Source: Geobacteraceae bacterium
GTDB lineage: Bacteria > Desulfobacterota > Desulfuromonadia > Geobacterales > Pseudopelobacteraceae
Direction of reading: 5' to 3'
Length of the DNA stretch: 64,000 nt
Assembly (NCBI GenBank): GCA_016720395.1
Contig: JADKKR010000002.1
Span: 391,486-455,485 of the forward strand
Position 1 is the stretch's first letter, and every line of letters begins with the position of its first letter. The notes under the pieces are model-generated. The model did no database searches. It saw nothing but the letters and a program-made list of their open reading frames with translations, and was not told the DNA's origin. The translations under genes were made by a program, and so were the position numbers. Positions 7,556-16,334 of this stretch are shown here, in pieces.

Positions 7556-10372
7556 ATGCCGAACGATCCCCGCATCACCATCCTGCGCACCAAGATAGCC
7601 ACCTACGGCAAAGAGAACCAGGGTGAACTGCTCTATTCCCTGGCCGAGGGTGCCCGCCAGCTCACCGGCTGTTCAAGGGTACGCATCTATCTGGAGGACC
7701 TCACCCGCGGTGTGCTCTCCTGTGTTCATGTTGCCGGAGACATGGAACACACCCTCCACGAGCACAGCTTTCCGATCATCTCTATCGAAACCATAGTCTC
7801 CAGGGTCTTCGCCAGTCAGTACCCGGTTGATTTCAGGTTTTCCTCTGCACAGCCGGATTCACCGGACAGCCTGTTTGCGCAGCAGATCGGTGTGCGCGAC
7901 AGCTACATCATGCCGGTTGTCAGCCTGGGTAAATCCATCGGCGTACTCTGTACCGACAACATCCCGGGCAGTCAGGGGCTTAACGCCCGCGGGAAGTCAC
8001 TGCTGGCCGATTTCTGCGGCTTTGTTGCCGACCGGCTTGATCAGGCGCGCATCTATCACCAGCAGGTCCAGCTGGCCCGGCGCCTGGAAGAACTCAAGGC
8101 GCGCGAGGTGGCCGGGATGATGGTTGCTTCAGCGGTCAGGCTGATAGAAAAGCTTTCCCTGGCATCGGTACTCGTACCGGTTGATCCCCGGGACGCCCAC
8201 GCCGGAGAGCTCGAGATCCTGGCCAGCTATTCCGAAGACGAGGAGCTCAAGGCCCTCTACGATCAGCAGGGCGCCATTGACCTGAAAAAAGGGAGCTCGC
8301 TCCTCTCCCGCTATGTCAACGCCCAGGCGGTCATCAGCGATGAACGCATGCTCAAGCCGCTGTATATCGCCGACCTGACCCAGCATAGTCTGCAGAAGCC
8401 TGCCCTGACCGAATCCATGGCCCTGCGCTCCATGTATGTCGTACCTCGCTTCAACCCGCTCACCCACCGCGTCATCTGCCTGGTCAATTATTTCTCCCGC
8501 GAACTGTACCGTTTTACCGATTTCGAGATGGGGCTGCTCCAGACCCATGCCGAGATGGTCGAACGGGTGATCAGCGAGGTGGGGGGCGAACACCTTGAGA
8601 TCCGTGTGTTGTCGGAGATAACGGAGCTTTTGAACGAGAGCACCGAGAGCCTGCAGCCGTTTCTCACCAAGGTGCTCTCCAAAGCCACCGAACTGATCGG
8701 GGCCGATACCGGCAGCATCGCCGTGGTCAGTGAGCGCGACGGGGTGCTGCGACTGGTGGTGGAGGACGAAAACGGCACCATAGTCGGCGCCAAGAACAAG
8801 GAGTGGCTGAAGAAATATATCCCTCCCTTCCTGGTCGGTGCCGATGAGCTGCCCCCCGAAGAGCGCAGTCTGACCGGCTACGTTGCTGCCACAAAGCAGC
8901 CCAAGATCATCGCCCGGGTCGAAGAGGAACTGCAGGCAGGCGGATTCCACCGCTCCATGAGCGATCTGCTGAAGAGCGAGATCGCCGTGCCGGTGATCTG
9001 CGATGACGAGGTTATCGCCGTGATCTGCCTCAATTCCCTGCGCTACGACTATTTCCGCGAGGAGCACCGCCGTATCCTGCAGATCATCGGCTCCCTGACG
9101 GCCCGGCACGTCTCCGACCTTCAGCGCATCGACCGGCTGCAGGGAGAGGTCAACCGGCTGACGACCGACGTGGCCTACAAGGATCCGCACATCTCCTCCT
9201 ACCGTCTGGGTAATATCATCGGCAACAGCCCCAAGTCCCAGGAGGTGGTCGATTTCATCAACACCGTCTCGCCGCCGCTCTTCAACCGCATCATCTACTG
9301 GTCCCGCAATATCCTCCAGGAAGCCACCATCGGCCTCCCCTCGATCCTGGTCACCGGCCAGACCGGCTCCGGCAAGGAATTTTTCTTCAACAACCTCTAC
9401 AACAAGCTCAACGAGTTCTACCGCCGGGATATCAACCCGGGCGGCGAACTGCCGGTCAAGAAGAGCAATATCGCCGCCTATGCCGGAGACCTGACCTATT
9501 CGGAGCTGTTCGGCCACAAGAAGGGCGCCTTCACCGGGGCCTACAGTGACCGGCGCGGGATCCTGGAAGAGACCATGGGGGGCATCGTCTTCCTGGACGA
9601 GATCGGCGACGCCGACCCCAAGACCCAGGTGCAGCTGCTCCGTTTTCTGGATAACGGCGGTTTCATGCGCCTGGGGGACAACACGGAACGCTACAGCCGG
9701 GTGCTGCTGGTGGCGGCCACCAACAAGAACCTGCAGGAGGAGATCGCGGCCGGACGTTTTCGCGAGGACCTCTACCACCGCCTGTCCGAACTCTCCATCC
9801 GCCTGCCGTCGCTCAACGAGCGCCGCGAGGATATCCCCGACCTGTCGGTGCACTTCCTGGGCAAGCTCTACCGCACCTACCGGGGCGAGGCGGAGCCGGC
9901 CGAAAAGCCGCCCTCTCTGACCGTCGAGGCCAAGGACGTCCTCACGCGGCACAGCTACAAGGGCAACATCCGCGAACTGCGCAGTATCCTGCTGCGGGCA
10001 CTCTTTTTCCGCACCAAGAATGTGATCAGCGCCGACAGCATCCGCCTGGCCATAGCCGGCACCGGTTCGGGTGAACCGACTCTGCAGCTGCCGGCCGTGC
10101 GCAACCTGGACGAGCGGCTGGCTAACGACATCATCGGGCGGATTCAGAACGGGGGGGATTTCTGGGGCGAGGTGTACGAACCGTTCTCACGAAACGACAT
10201 CTCGCGGGAGACGGTACGTCTGGTGATCGAAAAGGCGCGCGGCCTGGCCGGCAAGACCATGCCGGCGGTTGCACGCTATCTGAAGGCTCTGGATGGAGGC
10301 AAGGGACAGGATGAGGAACAGCGTCTGCTGTTCAAATTCAAGAACTTTTTATACAAGACGGTCAAGATTTGA
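7556..10372 (+). CDS. GAF-domain sigma-54-dependent activator
   Basis: A 938-residue regulator. Residues 1-550 hold GAF-type sensory domains (two or three in tandem, for example around 20-170 and 350-520). The AAA+ sigma-54 interaction domain follows: Walker A GQTGSGKE near residue 601, intact GAFTGA loop near 656, Walker B GGIVFLDEIGD near 677 and the FREDLYHRL sensor region. The last 100 residues do not show the usual Fis-type helix-turn-helix; they read NDIIGRIQNGGDFWGEVYEP and then AGKTMPAVARYL, which might be a different DNA-binding module. ATG 7556 has AAGGGTG six bases upstream. It should activate RNA polymerase-sigma-54 in response to a ligand bound by the GAF domains; target genes are unknown. 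Confidence 0.9.
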   Translation: MPNDPRITILRTKIATYGKENQGELLYSLAEGARQLTGCSRVRIYLEDLTRGVLSCVHVAGDMEHTLHEHSFPIISIETIVSRVFASQYPVDFRFSSAQPDSPDSLFAQQIGVRDSYIMPVVSLGKSIGVLCTDNIPGSQGLNARGKSLLADFCGFVADRLDQARIYHQQVQLARRLEELKAREVAGMMVASAVRLIEKLSLASVLVPVDPRDAHAGELEILASYSEDEELKALYDQQGAIDLKKGSSLLSRYVNAQAVISDERMLKPLYIADLTQHSLQKPALTESMALRSMYVVPRFNPLTHRVICLVNYFSRELYRFTDFEMGLLQTHAEMVERVISEVGGEHLEIRVLSEITELLNESTESLQPFLTKVLSKATELIGADTGSIAVVSERDGVLRLVVEDENGTIVGAKNKEWLKKYIPPFLVGADELPPEERSLTGYVAATKQPKIIARVEEELQAGGFHRSMSDLLKSEIAVPVICDDEVIAVICLNSLRYDYFREEHRRILQIIGSLTARHVSDLQRIDRLQGEVNRLTTDVAYKDPHISSYRLGNIIGNSPKSQEVVDFINTVSPPLFNRIIYWSRNILQEATIGLPSILVTGQTGSGKEFFFNNLYNKLNEFYRRDINPGGELPVKKSNIAAYAGDLTYSELFGHKKGAFTGAYSDRRGILEETMGGIVFLDEIGDADPKTQVQLLRFLDNGGFMRLGDNTERYSRVLLVAATNKNLQEEIAAGRFREDLYHRLSELSIRLPSLNERREDIPDLSVHFLGKLYRTYRGEAEPAEKPPSLTVEAKDVLTRHSYKGNIRELRSILLRALFFRTKNVISADSIRLAIAGTGSGEPTLQLPAVRNLDERLANDIIGRIQNGGDFWGEVYEPFSRNDISRETVRLVIEKARGLAGKTMPAVARYLKALDGGKGQDEEQRLLFKFKNFLYKTVKI

Positions 10373-10405
10373 GTGCGGGAAGGCGGGGGCATCCCTGACA
10401 GCGGC

Positions 10406-10999
10406 CTAGTCGGCTGCCGGCTCGAGGATCGTTACCACGCCGATCTTTGCCAGCCTGCCAGCCAGAATAACGGCATCCCTGATAACGAAGCTTTCGTTAC
10501 TCATCATCTGCCACTCTCTCAGCGGCAGCCTGAGCTCGCGTATCGTCGTCGTGATCTTCCTGGCGGCCAGCCTCTGTTGCTCTGCCAGAGCCAATGATTC
10601 GGTCAATTGAGAACCGGCAATCACGGAATACCCGTTATCATCTCTTACTAAAAAAGGAGATCCGCCGTGCTGCGACAATTCGGCTTTACATTTTTTCGCA
10701 GATTCAAGTGTGGCGAATGTACCGGCCACTAAACGATATACGGTTCTTTCTTCAGTTTTCGGTATCAGCCTGGCCTTGGGAATTAAAGAAAGAAACCTGA
10801 GGCACATCGCATCAACCTTTTTTCTGTTCGTCGATGGCAGTGTCATCAAGTGATAGTAGCTCGATGGGCTCCGCTTCGAGCTGTCAACCGTGTATGCGGT
10901 TTCGACGCGATCCGGAAGAGCGGACGATTGTGCCGCGGCGCTGCCTGAAACGGCGAAAATCAGTACGAGACCTATCCAATAGATTATAACCTTAGCCAT
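10406..10999 (-). CDS. Secreted SPOR-domain protein
   Basis: A 197-residue exported protein. The start is placed at ATG 10999 rather than 11014 because GGTGGTGAG sits just upstream and a signal peptide follows at once (MAKVIIYWIGLVLIFAVSGS, cleavage probably after SAAA). About residues 85-150 look like a SPOR domain (VYRLVAGTFATLESAKKCKAEL, then an internally similar SVIAGS strand), a fold that binds denuded septal peptidoglycan. The gene is isolated and runs toward the GAF activator gene on the opposite strand. A role at the cell wall is likely; nothing more specific can be said. Confidence 0.7.
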   Translation of the reverse strand: MAKVIIYWIGLVLIFAVSGSAAAQSSALPDRVETAYTVDSSKRSPSSYYHLMTLPSTNRKKVDAMCLRFLSLIPKARLIPKTEERTVYRLVAGTFATLESAKKCKAELSQHGGSPFLVRDDNGYSVIAGSQLTESLALAEQQRLAARKITTTIRELRLPLREWQMMSNESFVIRDAVILAGRLAKIGVVTILEPAAD

Positions 11000-11251
11000 C
11001 TCACCACCTGCCATGGGGCTTCCGGTTGATTCCGGTAAGCTTACATTAGCGCATTACACCGGAAATGCAACCGTACACTACGACAATATATCCATCCTGC
11101 TGAATCCCTTCAGAAGACCCCTCAATATACGGAAGTTCCGCCACATGTTGTGGCTGCATGATTCCCTGTCAGCACGTGCAGCACTCATTCAAATATCATA
11201 ACTGTATGTAATATAGAGTTAAACTCCACAGGTAGCGGTGGGATGTCTTCT

Positions 11252-11268
11252 TGGCAGGCTAATTGCGA
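11252..11268 (+). promoter_or_regulatory. Sigma-54 promoter upstream of DUF2959 gene
   Basis: TGGCAGG-CTAA-TTGCGA with GG at 11253-11254 and GC at 11265-11266, exactly ten bases apart. It lies 112 bases before the DUF2959 start. The rest of the 380-base gap 11000-11379 holds nothing else clear; a weak upstream match (CTCAATATACGG, 11121-11132) is at the right distance but is far from the palindrome seen elsewhere. Confidence 0.7.
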
Positions 11269-11379
11269 TGAAGTGATACCAATGAAGACTATAGCGAGTA
11301 GCCAGCATTGAGGAGTAGCCGGAACGAGGGATGGACATGCTGCATATCAACCACTGACGCACAACCAAAGGAGACCATC

Positions 11380-12027
11380 ATGAAACTCAGAAATTACTCA
11401 CTCGCAGTTGTAACCACCTTTCTACTCGGCACGGCCGCTTTTCTGGGCGGTTGCGCAACCACCGGCATGGACCGGTCCGTCAAAGCCTCCAACTCGATAA
11501 AGGACGTTGACAGCGAGATCAGGAAAATGATCGTCCAGATCGACCTCACGGCAGCATCACTTGACTCGCTTGTTGCTCCCGGACAGACAGAGCTGCGGAA
11601 ACCCTTCAACAAATACACAGACAATCTCGAAAAGCTTGAGAGCGAGGGAAAACGGGTTAACAAGCGCGTAGAGGAGATGAAGTCCCGGAACAATGAGTAT
11701 TTCTCAGAGTGGGAAAAACAGGGCGATTCGTTTACCAACCCGGAGATGCGAGGGTTGAGTGCAGAGCGCCGGATCAAACTGGCTGAAGTCTATGCCCGTG
11801 TACCTGAAGCAGCCTACGGAGTTAGAGGCAACTACCAGGCCTACCTGACCGGCCTGAAGGAAATCCAGAAATACCTGTCTACCGATTTGACACCCAAAGG
11901 CGTCGAGTCCATTACCCCCATCGCTAAAAAATCCGTTCAGGACCTGGATGTACTGAAGCAGTCCCTTCAGCCGGTCATTGCTGCCCTTGATGAAATCAAG
12001 GCGGAATTGTACTCCGGGAAGAAATAG
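11380..12027 (+). CDS. DUF2959-family lipoprotein
   Basis: A 215-residue lipoprotein. ATG 11380 follows AAAGGAG by six bases; the in-frame ATG at 11308 lacks a ribosome site and would bury the signal peptide. The signal sequence ends in the lipobox LGGC, so the mature protein starts at Cys 26 or so. The remainder is helical and charged (VDSEIRKMIVQIDLTAASLD, later KRVNKRVEEMKSRNNEYFSEW), which fits the DUF2959 family of coiled-coil periplasmic proteins of unknown function. It heads a run of small envelope stress genes: a BON-domain lipoprotein follows after 64 bases. A sigma-54 promoter lies upstream, so it is probably part of the stress regulon described in the findings. Confidence 0.8.
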   Translation: MKLRNYSLAVVTTFLLGTAAFLGGCATTGMDRSVKASNSIKDVDSEIRKMIVQIDLTAASLDSLVAPGQTELRKPFNKYTDNLEKLESEGKRVNKRVEEMKSRNNEYFSEWEKQGDSFTNPEMRGLSAERRIKLAEVYARVPEAAYGVRGNYQAYLTGLKEIQKYLSTDLTPKGVESITPIAKKSVQDLDVLKQSLQPVIAALDEIKAELYSGKK

Positions 12028-12091
12028 AGCGGAAGTCCCTGCCTGGCAACTAATGAAGGCAACATCAAGAGGTTAAAAAGGAGAACATATC

Positions 12092-12406
12092 ATGAAAAAA
12101 TGTACCCGCATTCTGCAGTTGGTAGTCTGTCTTGCGCTGCTGGTAGCATTCACGGCCTGCGCGGCAACCCCAAAGCGTGAAAGTACCGGCCAGTATGTCG
12201 ATGACTCCGTCATCACGACCAAAGTAAAGACGGCAATATTCAACGAAGCGACACTGAAAACGTTCCAGATCAATGTCAAGACCTATAAGGCGGTCGTCCA
12301 GTTAAGCGGCTTTGTTGATTCGGCGCAGAGCGTAACAAAGGCGGCAGAGGTCGCCAGGCGTATCGAGGGAGTCGAATCAGTGGAAAACGGACTGCTTGTC
12401 AAATAG
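12092..12406 (+). CDS. BON-domain lipoprotein
   Basis: A 104-residue lipoprotein with a single BON domain. The ribosome site AAAAGGAGA precedes ATG 12092. The signal peptide ends at a lipobox (AFTACA). The BON domain spans about residues 36-104: DDSVITTKVKTAIFNE, then VQLSGFVDSAQSVTKAAEVAR and the closing GVESVENGLLVK, the pattern of OsmY-like proteins, which bind phospholipid or help to stabilise membranes under osmotic stress. It lies 64 bases after the DUF2959 gene on the same strand and is followed by a short GC hairpin, so the two probably form an operon. A larger relative with three such domains is at 46387-47148. Confidence 0.85.
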   Translation: MKKCTRILQLVVCLALLVAFTACAATPKRESTGQYVDDSVITTKVKTAIFNEATLKTFQINVKTYKAVVQLSGFVDSAQSVTKAAEVARRIEGVESVENGLLVK

Positions 12407-12431
12407 CCGCCGTTCATCGAGTGAATCTGAG

Positions 12432-12447
12432 ACCCGCTCCGGCGGGT
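12432..12447 (+). terminator. Possible terminator after BON gene
   Basis: Stem ACCCGC-TCCG-GCGGGT followed only by TTTCA. The same stem with a longer T run occurs at 33329-33344. It lies 26 bases after the BON stop codon. Confidence 0.5.
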
Positions 12448-12543
12448 TTCATCCCCGTAATCCTGATAACGGCGTGTATGGCTGAACGTACGTGACGCAG
12501 ATAGCCGAGAATAGTTTTCAACATGCTGAAAAAGGAGAATGAT

Positions 12544-12693
12544 ATGCTGTGGACAATCTGTATGGTCCTGATAATATTGTGGCTGTTAGGCATGGTCACA
12601 TCGTATACCATGGGCGGACTGATCCATATCCTGCTCGTAGTTGCGATTATAGTGGTTCTGGTTCGCGTCATCCAAGGGCGGAAGGTTCTGTAA
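12544..12693 (+). CDS. Lmo0937-like small membrane protein
   Basis: A 49-residue hydrophobic protein. ATG 12544 has AAAAAGGAG six bases upstream, a strong ribosome site, and the frame closes at TAA 12693. The sequence has two predicted membrane helices (ICMVLIILWLLGMVTSYTM and IHILLVVAIIVVLVRVI) separated by a GG turn and ends in a positively charged tail (QGRKVL). Size, hairpin topology and the GGLIHILLVVAIIVVL segment fit the Lmo0937/DUF5670 small membrane family, often found next to stress genes such as csbD. It stands between the BON lipoprotein and an outer-membrane gene and ends just before an intrinsic terminator. Function is unknown. Confidence 0.75.
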   Translation: MLWTICMVLIILWLLGMVTSYTMGGLIHILLVVAIIVVLVRVIQGRKVL

Positions 12694-12733
12694 GGTTCGC
12701 AAACCGGTTAGCAACCTGTTCCGTTCTGCATAA

Positions 12734-12755
12734 AAGGCGCACCGTGATGCGCCTT
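12734..12755 (+). terminator. Intrinsic terminator
   Basis: Perfect 8-bp stem AAGGCGCA / TGCGCCTT with loop CCGTGA, followed by TTGTG. It lies 40 bases after the small membrane protein gene and before the outer-membrane barrel gene. Confidence 0.7.
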
Positions 12756-12821
12756 TTGTGCGTGCGGTCCGCACATCAGGTGCTGCGGGCCTTTTTAAAA
12801 CCTGAAGAGGAGGGACAGCCA

Positions 12822-14171
12822 ATGAGTCGATGTGTAACGGTCAGTCAGGGGGCTTTGATCGCTTCCATGGTTCTTGCCGTCACGTTCCTGGGGCCGGTCC
12901 GGGCGCAACAGGGAACTGCCCTGGCCGGACAAAAGGTTGAGGTGTCTGCCCCCCCGGGAGAGTCCGGCGGTGCTGATCGCGGTGAAACAGCAGAATACCG
13001 CACGCCGCTGGCCGGAGAGCCCTTTCACACCGTATTCATGGGCAAGCCGGTCGCTATACCGGCTCAGAACCGTGGCAGTGTAACGGCTCTGACGCTCGGC
13101 GGGGGAGGTTACCTGCCCAAACAGGGAGAGACATCAGTCACCCCCATTGCAGCACTTTTTCTGATGCGGGATTGGCAGTCGTCCCGGACCCGTAACGTTA
13201 TCAGTATCTTTGTCAATGATCTGGAGTATGACAAAAGTTTCGGTAATCTGGAACTCGTTGCGCGTTTAGAAAACAACACGGTTCCGTTTGGCCAGAAGGA
13301 TGTGGTCAATGACCATGAAATCAAGACATCCGACACGATCTGGGGTACGGTGACCGGCTCGCTGGGACCGGGACTCCGCTACAAAGTGGCTCCGTTCCAG
13401 GTTGATAATGATCTGAGACTCCAGCTGCTCGGCAAGGCCGGCTACTTCTATGCCAAGCGGACCGGTGACACCGGGCCTGACCTGGTGCTGCCGCCCGAGA
13501 CCATGCTGTACGGCGTGAAACTTCGGGGTCGATATGACGGGATGCGCCGGAATCTGCTGGAACTCCCCCACTCCGGCATGGCTGCCGGATTCGATCTGGA
13601 TTACATGCACCGTGACAGGTGGGCGGACTTCGGCACGACCCCCGATGCACTGTTCTCCAAAAGCAACACCCAGGACTATACCCAGCTGAACGGCTATCTG
13701 ATGGCTGCAGGCGGTATACCGGGACTGTCGGAAAAAAACCGGATCCTCTTCAGCCTGCATGGCGGCGCCACTCCGGGCAAGAGCGCCGACCGCTACAATG
13801 CCATCACGATCGGTGGCGGTCCGCTTCCCGGCGAAACGGGAGACCTCTGCCGCCCGGACTACCCCGGCACCATGTTCAGCCAGGTCCTGGTATCCAATTA
13901 TGCCCTGGCGGCCCTTGAATATCGCCGCGAACTTGCCTTTTTCCTCTATCTCCACCTGCGTGAAACCCTTATCTGGGCGGATCGGGCATCTGTTACGGCC
14001 ACCAACAGGTTTTTTTTCAAGAGTTCAACCGGGGCCGCTACCACCATCGGCCTGGATACCGGTTTTTTCTGGAATTCCGAGATTTATCTCGGGTATTCAT
14101 GGGATTCCGGATTCATCCGCAACGGCAAGCCGGGAAGCGGCCTGATCCTTATCTGGAACAAATCATTCTGA
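12822..14171 (+). CDS. Putative outer-membrane beta-barrel protein
   Basis: A 449-residue exported protein. ATG 12822 is preceded by GAGGAGGGA (7 bases) and begins a signal peptide ending PVRAQQ; the frame is open further upstream but without a ribosome site, and it would run through the terminator. The mature part shows many short alternating strands with aromatic residues at strand ends (for example AFFLYLHLRETLIW and SEIYLGYSWD) and the chain ends in Phe (IWNKSF), the usual C-terminal signature for insertion by the Bam machinery. No catalytic motif is visible. A porin- or secretion-related role is possible but cannot be assigned. Confidence 0.7.
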   Translation: MSRCVTVSQGALIASMVLAVTFLGPVRAQQGTALAGQKVEVSAPPGESGGADRGETAEYRTPLAGEPFHTVFMGKPVAIPAQNRGSVTALTLGGGGYLPKQGETSVTPIAALFLMRDWQSSRTRNVISIFVNDLEYDKSFGNLELVARLENNTVPFGQKDVVNDHEIKTSDTIWGTVTGSLGPGLRYKVAPFQVDNDLRLQLLGKAGYFYAKRTGDTGPDLVLPPETMLYGVKLRGRYDGMRRNLLELPHSGMAAGFDLDYMHRDRWADFGTTPDALFSKSNTQDYTQLNGYLMAAGGIPGLSEKNRILFSLHGGATPGKSADRYNAITIGGGPLPGETGDLCRPDYPGTMFSQVLVSNYALAALEYRRELAFFLYLHLRETLIWADRASVTATNRFFFKSSTGAATTIGLDTGFFWNSEIYLGYSWDSGFIRNGKPGSGLILIWNKSF

Positions 14172-14253
14172 AAACTCTCCGCCTGTTAACCTGATATATT
14201 CTCGGCAAGAGCCTCAATCAAACGCTTAAGCTGACTCTTCACACGAGCCCTTT

Positions 14254-16042
14254 TTATTGTGAAAAGATCAGCACGCTGTAGGGTGCGACGGTGATCGCGG
14301 CGCGGAAGGGTAAGCCGTCGTACTCACCAGGTTCGGCAAGAACATCGCTGCTGGGATGACCGTTGAAGTCGTCGCTGTAGCCGTGCCAGTCACTGTTGAA
14401 GCGCAGCTTCCAGGTCCCTGCGGCCGGGAAACCGATGACATAGCCATCCTGCGGCTCATGTGAAAAATTGGCCACGACCAGCACATCGTCCGCCGTCCCC
14501 CCCTTATCCCAGCGATGGAAGGTGATGACCTTGCGCTCTTCTGACAGATGGCAGACCTGGGTAAACTGGCCGCAGAGCCCACGTGAAAAACCATCGTAAT
14601 TGAGCCTCAGGCGGATCAGGTCACGGTACATACGGACGATGCCGCGGAATTCTTCGTTCTGATCCCAGTCAAGAGGCACCGTATCACGGAACCACCCGCC
14701 TTCAAGGAATTCCTGACCTTGAAAAAGCAGGGGGATGCCCGGTGCGGTGAAGACCATGGCGGCGGCCAATGTGGAACGCTTGCGCGCATGCCACCCCGTG
14801 GGGTCGTCCGGGCTGATCTCCTGCGGTACGCGCGCCCTGCCGTTGGCCACCTCGTCGTGCGATTCGCTGTAGATGACCCGGTCAAAGGCATCATCGTTGT
14901 AGCGGTAGCAAACGGCGTCACGGACGGCGGCCAGCGACCGATCATCGTCCTGCGGAGTGGTCACCGCCCGGCGGACGGGGTGGACGAAGTTGGCATCCCA
15001 CTGCGAGGAGAACCCGGCTCCGCCGGCACCGAACCTCCCTGGTCAGCCAGCGATTGTTCTGAAAGTCCTCGGCGACCGTGATCCTGCCGGGAAATCTCTC
15101 GGAAACCTGGCTGTTGATCCACTGGAGCAGGCTCCACCCTTCGGGGAGGTCCCGGTCCATTGTTCCGTCGACCGTATGGATGAAGTGGGTGCAGTCGAAG
15201 CGGATGCCGTCCACGTGGTACTCCTCGAGCCACATCATGACATTGTCGAACAGGTACTGGCGGACCTCGCCACGGCCGTAATCGGGCCGGGTCTCTCCCC
15301 AGGGAGTGAAGGCCCGGTCGTCGTTGTAGAAGTAGATTCCGCCGCGCTCGTTCTCGCACCAGCCGTCAAACTGCCACAGATCGAGGTCGCCGGGACCCAG
15401 GTGGTTGTAGACGACATCGAGGATCACCGCCAGACCCTCCTGGTGTGCCCGCTTGATGAACTCTTTACATGCTGCGGCCCCTCCATAGGAGAGCTCCACA
15501 GAAAAAATATGGGCGGGGTTGTAGCCCCACGACCTCTCCCCCGCAAACTCACCCACCGGCATGATCTGGATCGCATTGACGCCCAGCTTCTTCAGATGTC
15601 CCAGGCGCTCAGTCACCGAGGAAAACGTTCCCGGATGATCGATGTCCTCCTGGTCGTTGAATGTGCCGACGTGAAGTTCGTAGATAACGAGTTCGTTCCA
15701 GGGCGCCAGGTGGAAATCATCCCCTTCCCATTCAAAGTGCGGGTCGTGGACTATGGCGTTGCCGACAGAACCGGTCACTTCCCGGGCATAGGGGTCGATG
15801 CGCCGGTACTCGCCCTTTTCAGTCGCCAGCAGGTATTTGTACTGATCTCCGATACCGGCTTCTGCTATATCAGCAGACCAGTATCCGCGTTCCCCGGCTT
15901 GCATGGGGTGTGTATCACCGCTCCATCCGTTGAACGAACCGATGACTGAGACCCGCTGTGCATGGGGCGCCCACACACGGAAGGTGACTCCGCCGGGGTG
16001 TGGGGTTGCTCCCATACCAGGGATGTTTTTTTTCTCGACCAT
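14254..16042 (-). pseudogene. GH13 alpha-glucan enzyme (branching-enzyme-like), frameshifted
   Basis: Two adjacent frames together encode one glycoside hydrolase family 13 protein of about 595 residues. The start is ATG 16042 (GGAAGGAG upstream). Residues 10-95 look like a CBM48 domain; the catalytic part carries the nucleophile region GIRFDCTHF, the acid/base Glu in VAEDFQ and, in the second frame, SESHDEVAN. Near 15031-15034 the reading EVRCRRSR breaks the family pattern; removing one base (GGTTCGG to GGTCGG on the coding strand) restores EVGAGGAGFSSQWDANF and runs on into the downstream frame. So there is a single-base insertion: a real pseudogene, a sequencing error, or less likely programmed slippage. 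The product would act on glycogen-type glucans. Trehalohydrolase is an alternative. Confidence 0.8.
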
Positions 16043-16071
16043 GACGAACTCCTTCCTTTTCGGCCTCAATA

Positions 16072-16287
16072 ATCCTGAAAACGGCAATTGAAACACAGAG
16101 TCACAGCCAAAAGTAGGCGCTTCTAAGCGAGGACACTGAGATATAATTGAAGTAAATCCACGTGCACGTACCATTTTTCGGGTGAATCACAACATGCTGG
16201 TGACAAGATGTAACCATCTGATTTGTTTTGATGTTACCTCTGTGCCCTCTGTGTCTCTGTGTTAAACTGCTTTTTATGGGATAATCA
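16072..16287. repeat. Dispersed inverted-repeat element, copy R1
   Basis: Non-coding. The ends pair as an imperfect inverted repeat: the left end carries AACACAGAGTCACAG, the right end CTCTGTGTCTCTGTGTT. An internal segment AAGTAGGCGCTTCTAAGCGA matches copy R2 at 21778-21977. It fills the gap between the GH13 gene and the alpha/beta hydrolase gene. Confidence 0.75.
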
Positions 16288-16334
16288 AAATGCCGTCCGG
16301 GGACGTCGTCAGCCTGCCGGTGCAACAGCCGGAT

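Noticed and set aside
8129..9952. Minus-strand frame of 607 codons opposite the GAF activator
   Set aside because: Antisense shadow of the AAA+ and GAF regions; low-complexity translation without any domain.
11013..11201. Plus-strand frame of 62 codons before the DUF2959 gene
   Set aside because: No ribosome site and no signal or domain; it lies in promoter DNA.
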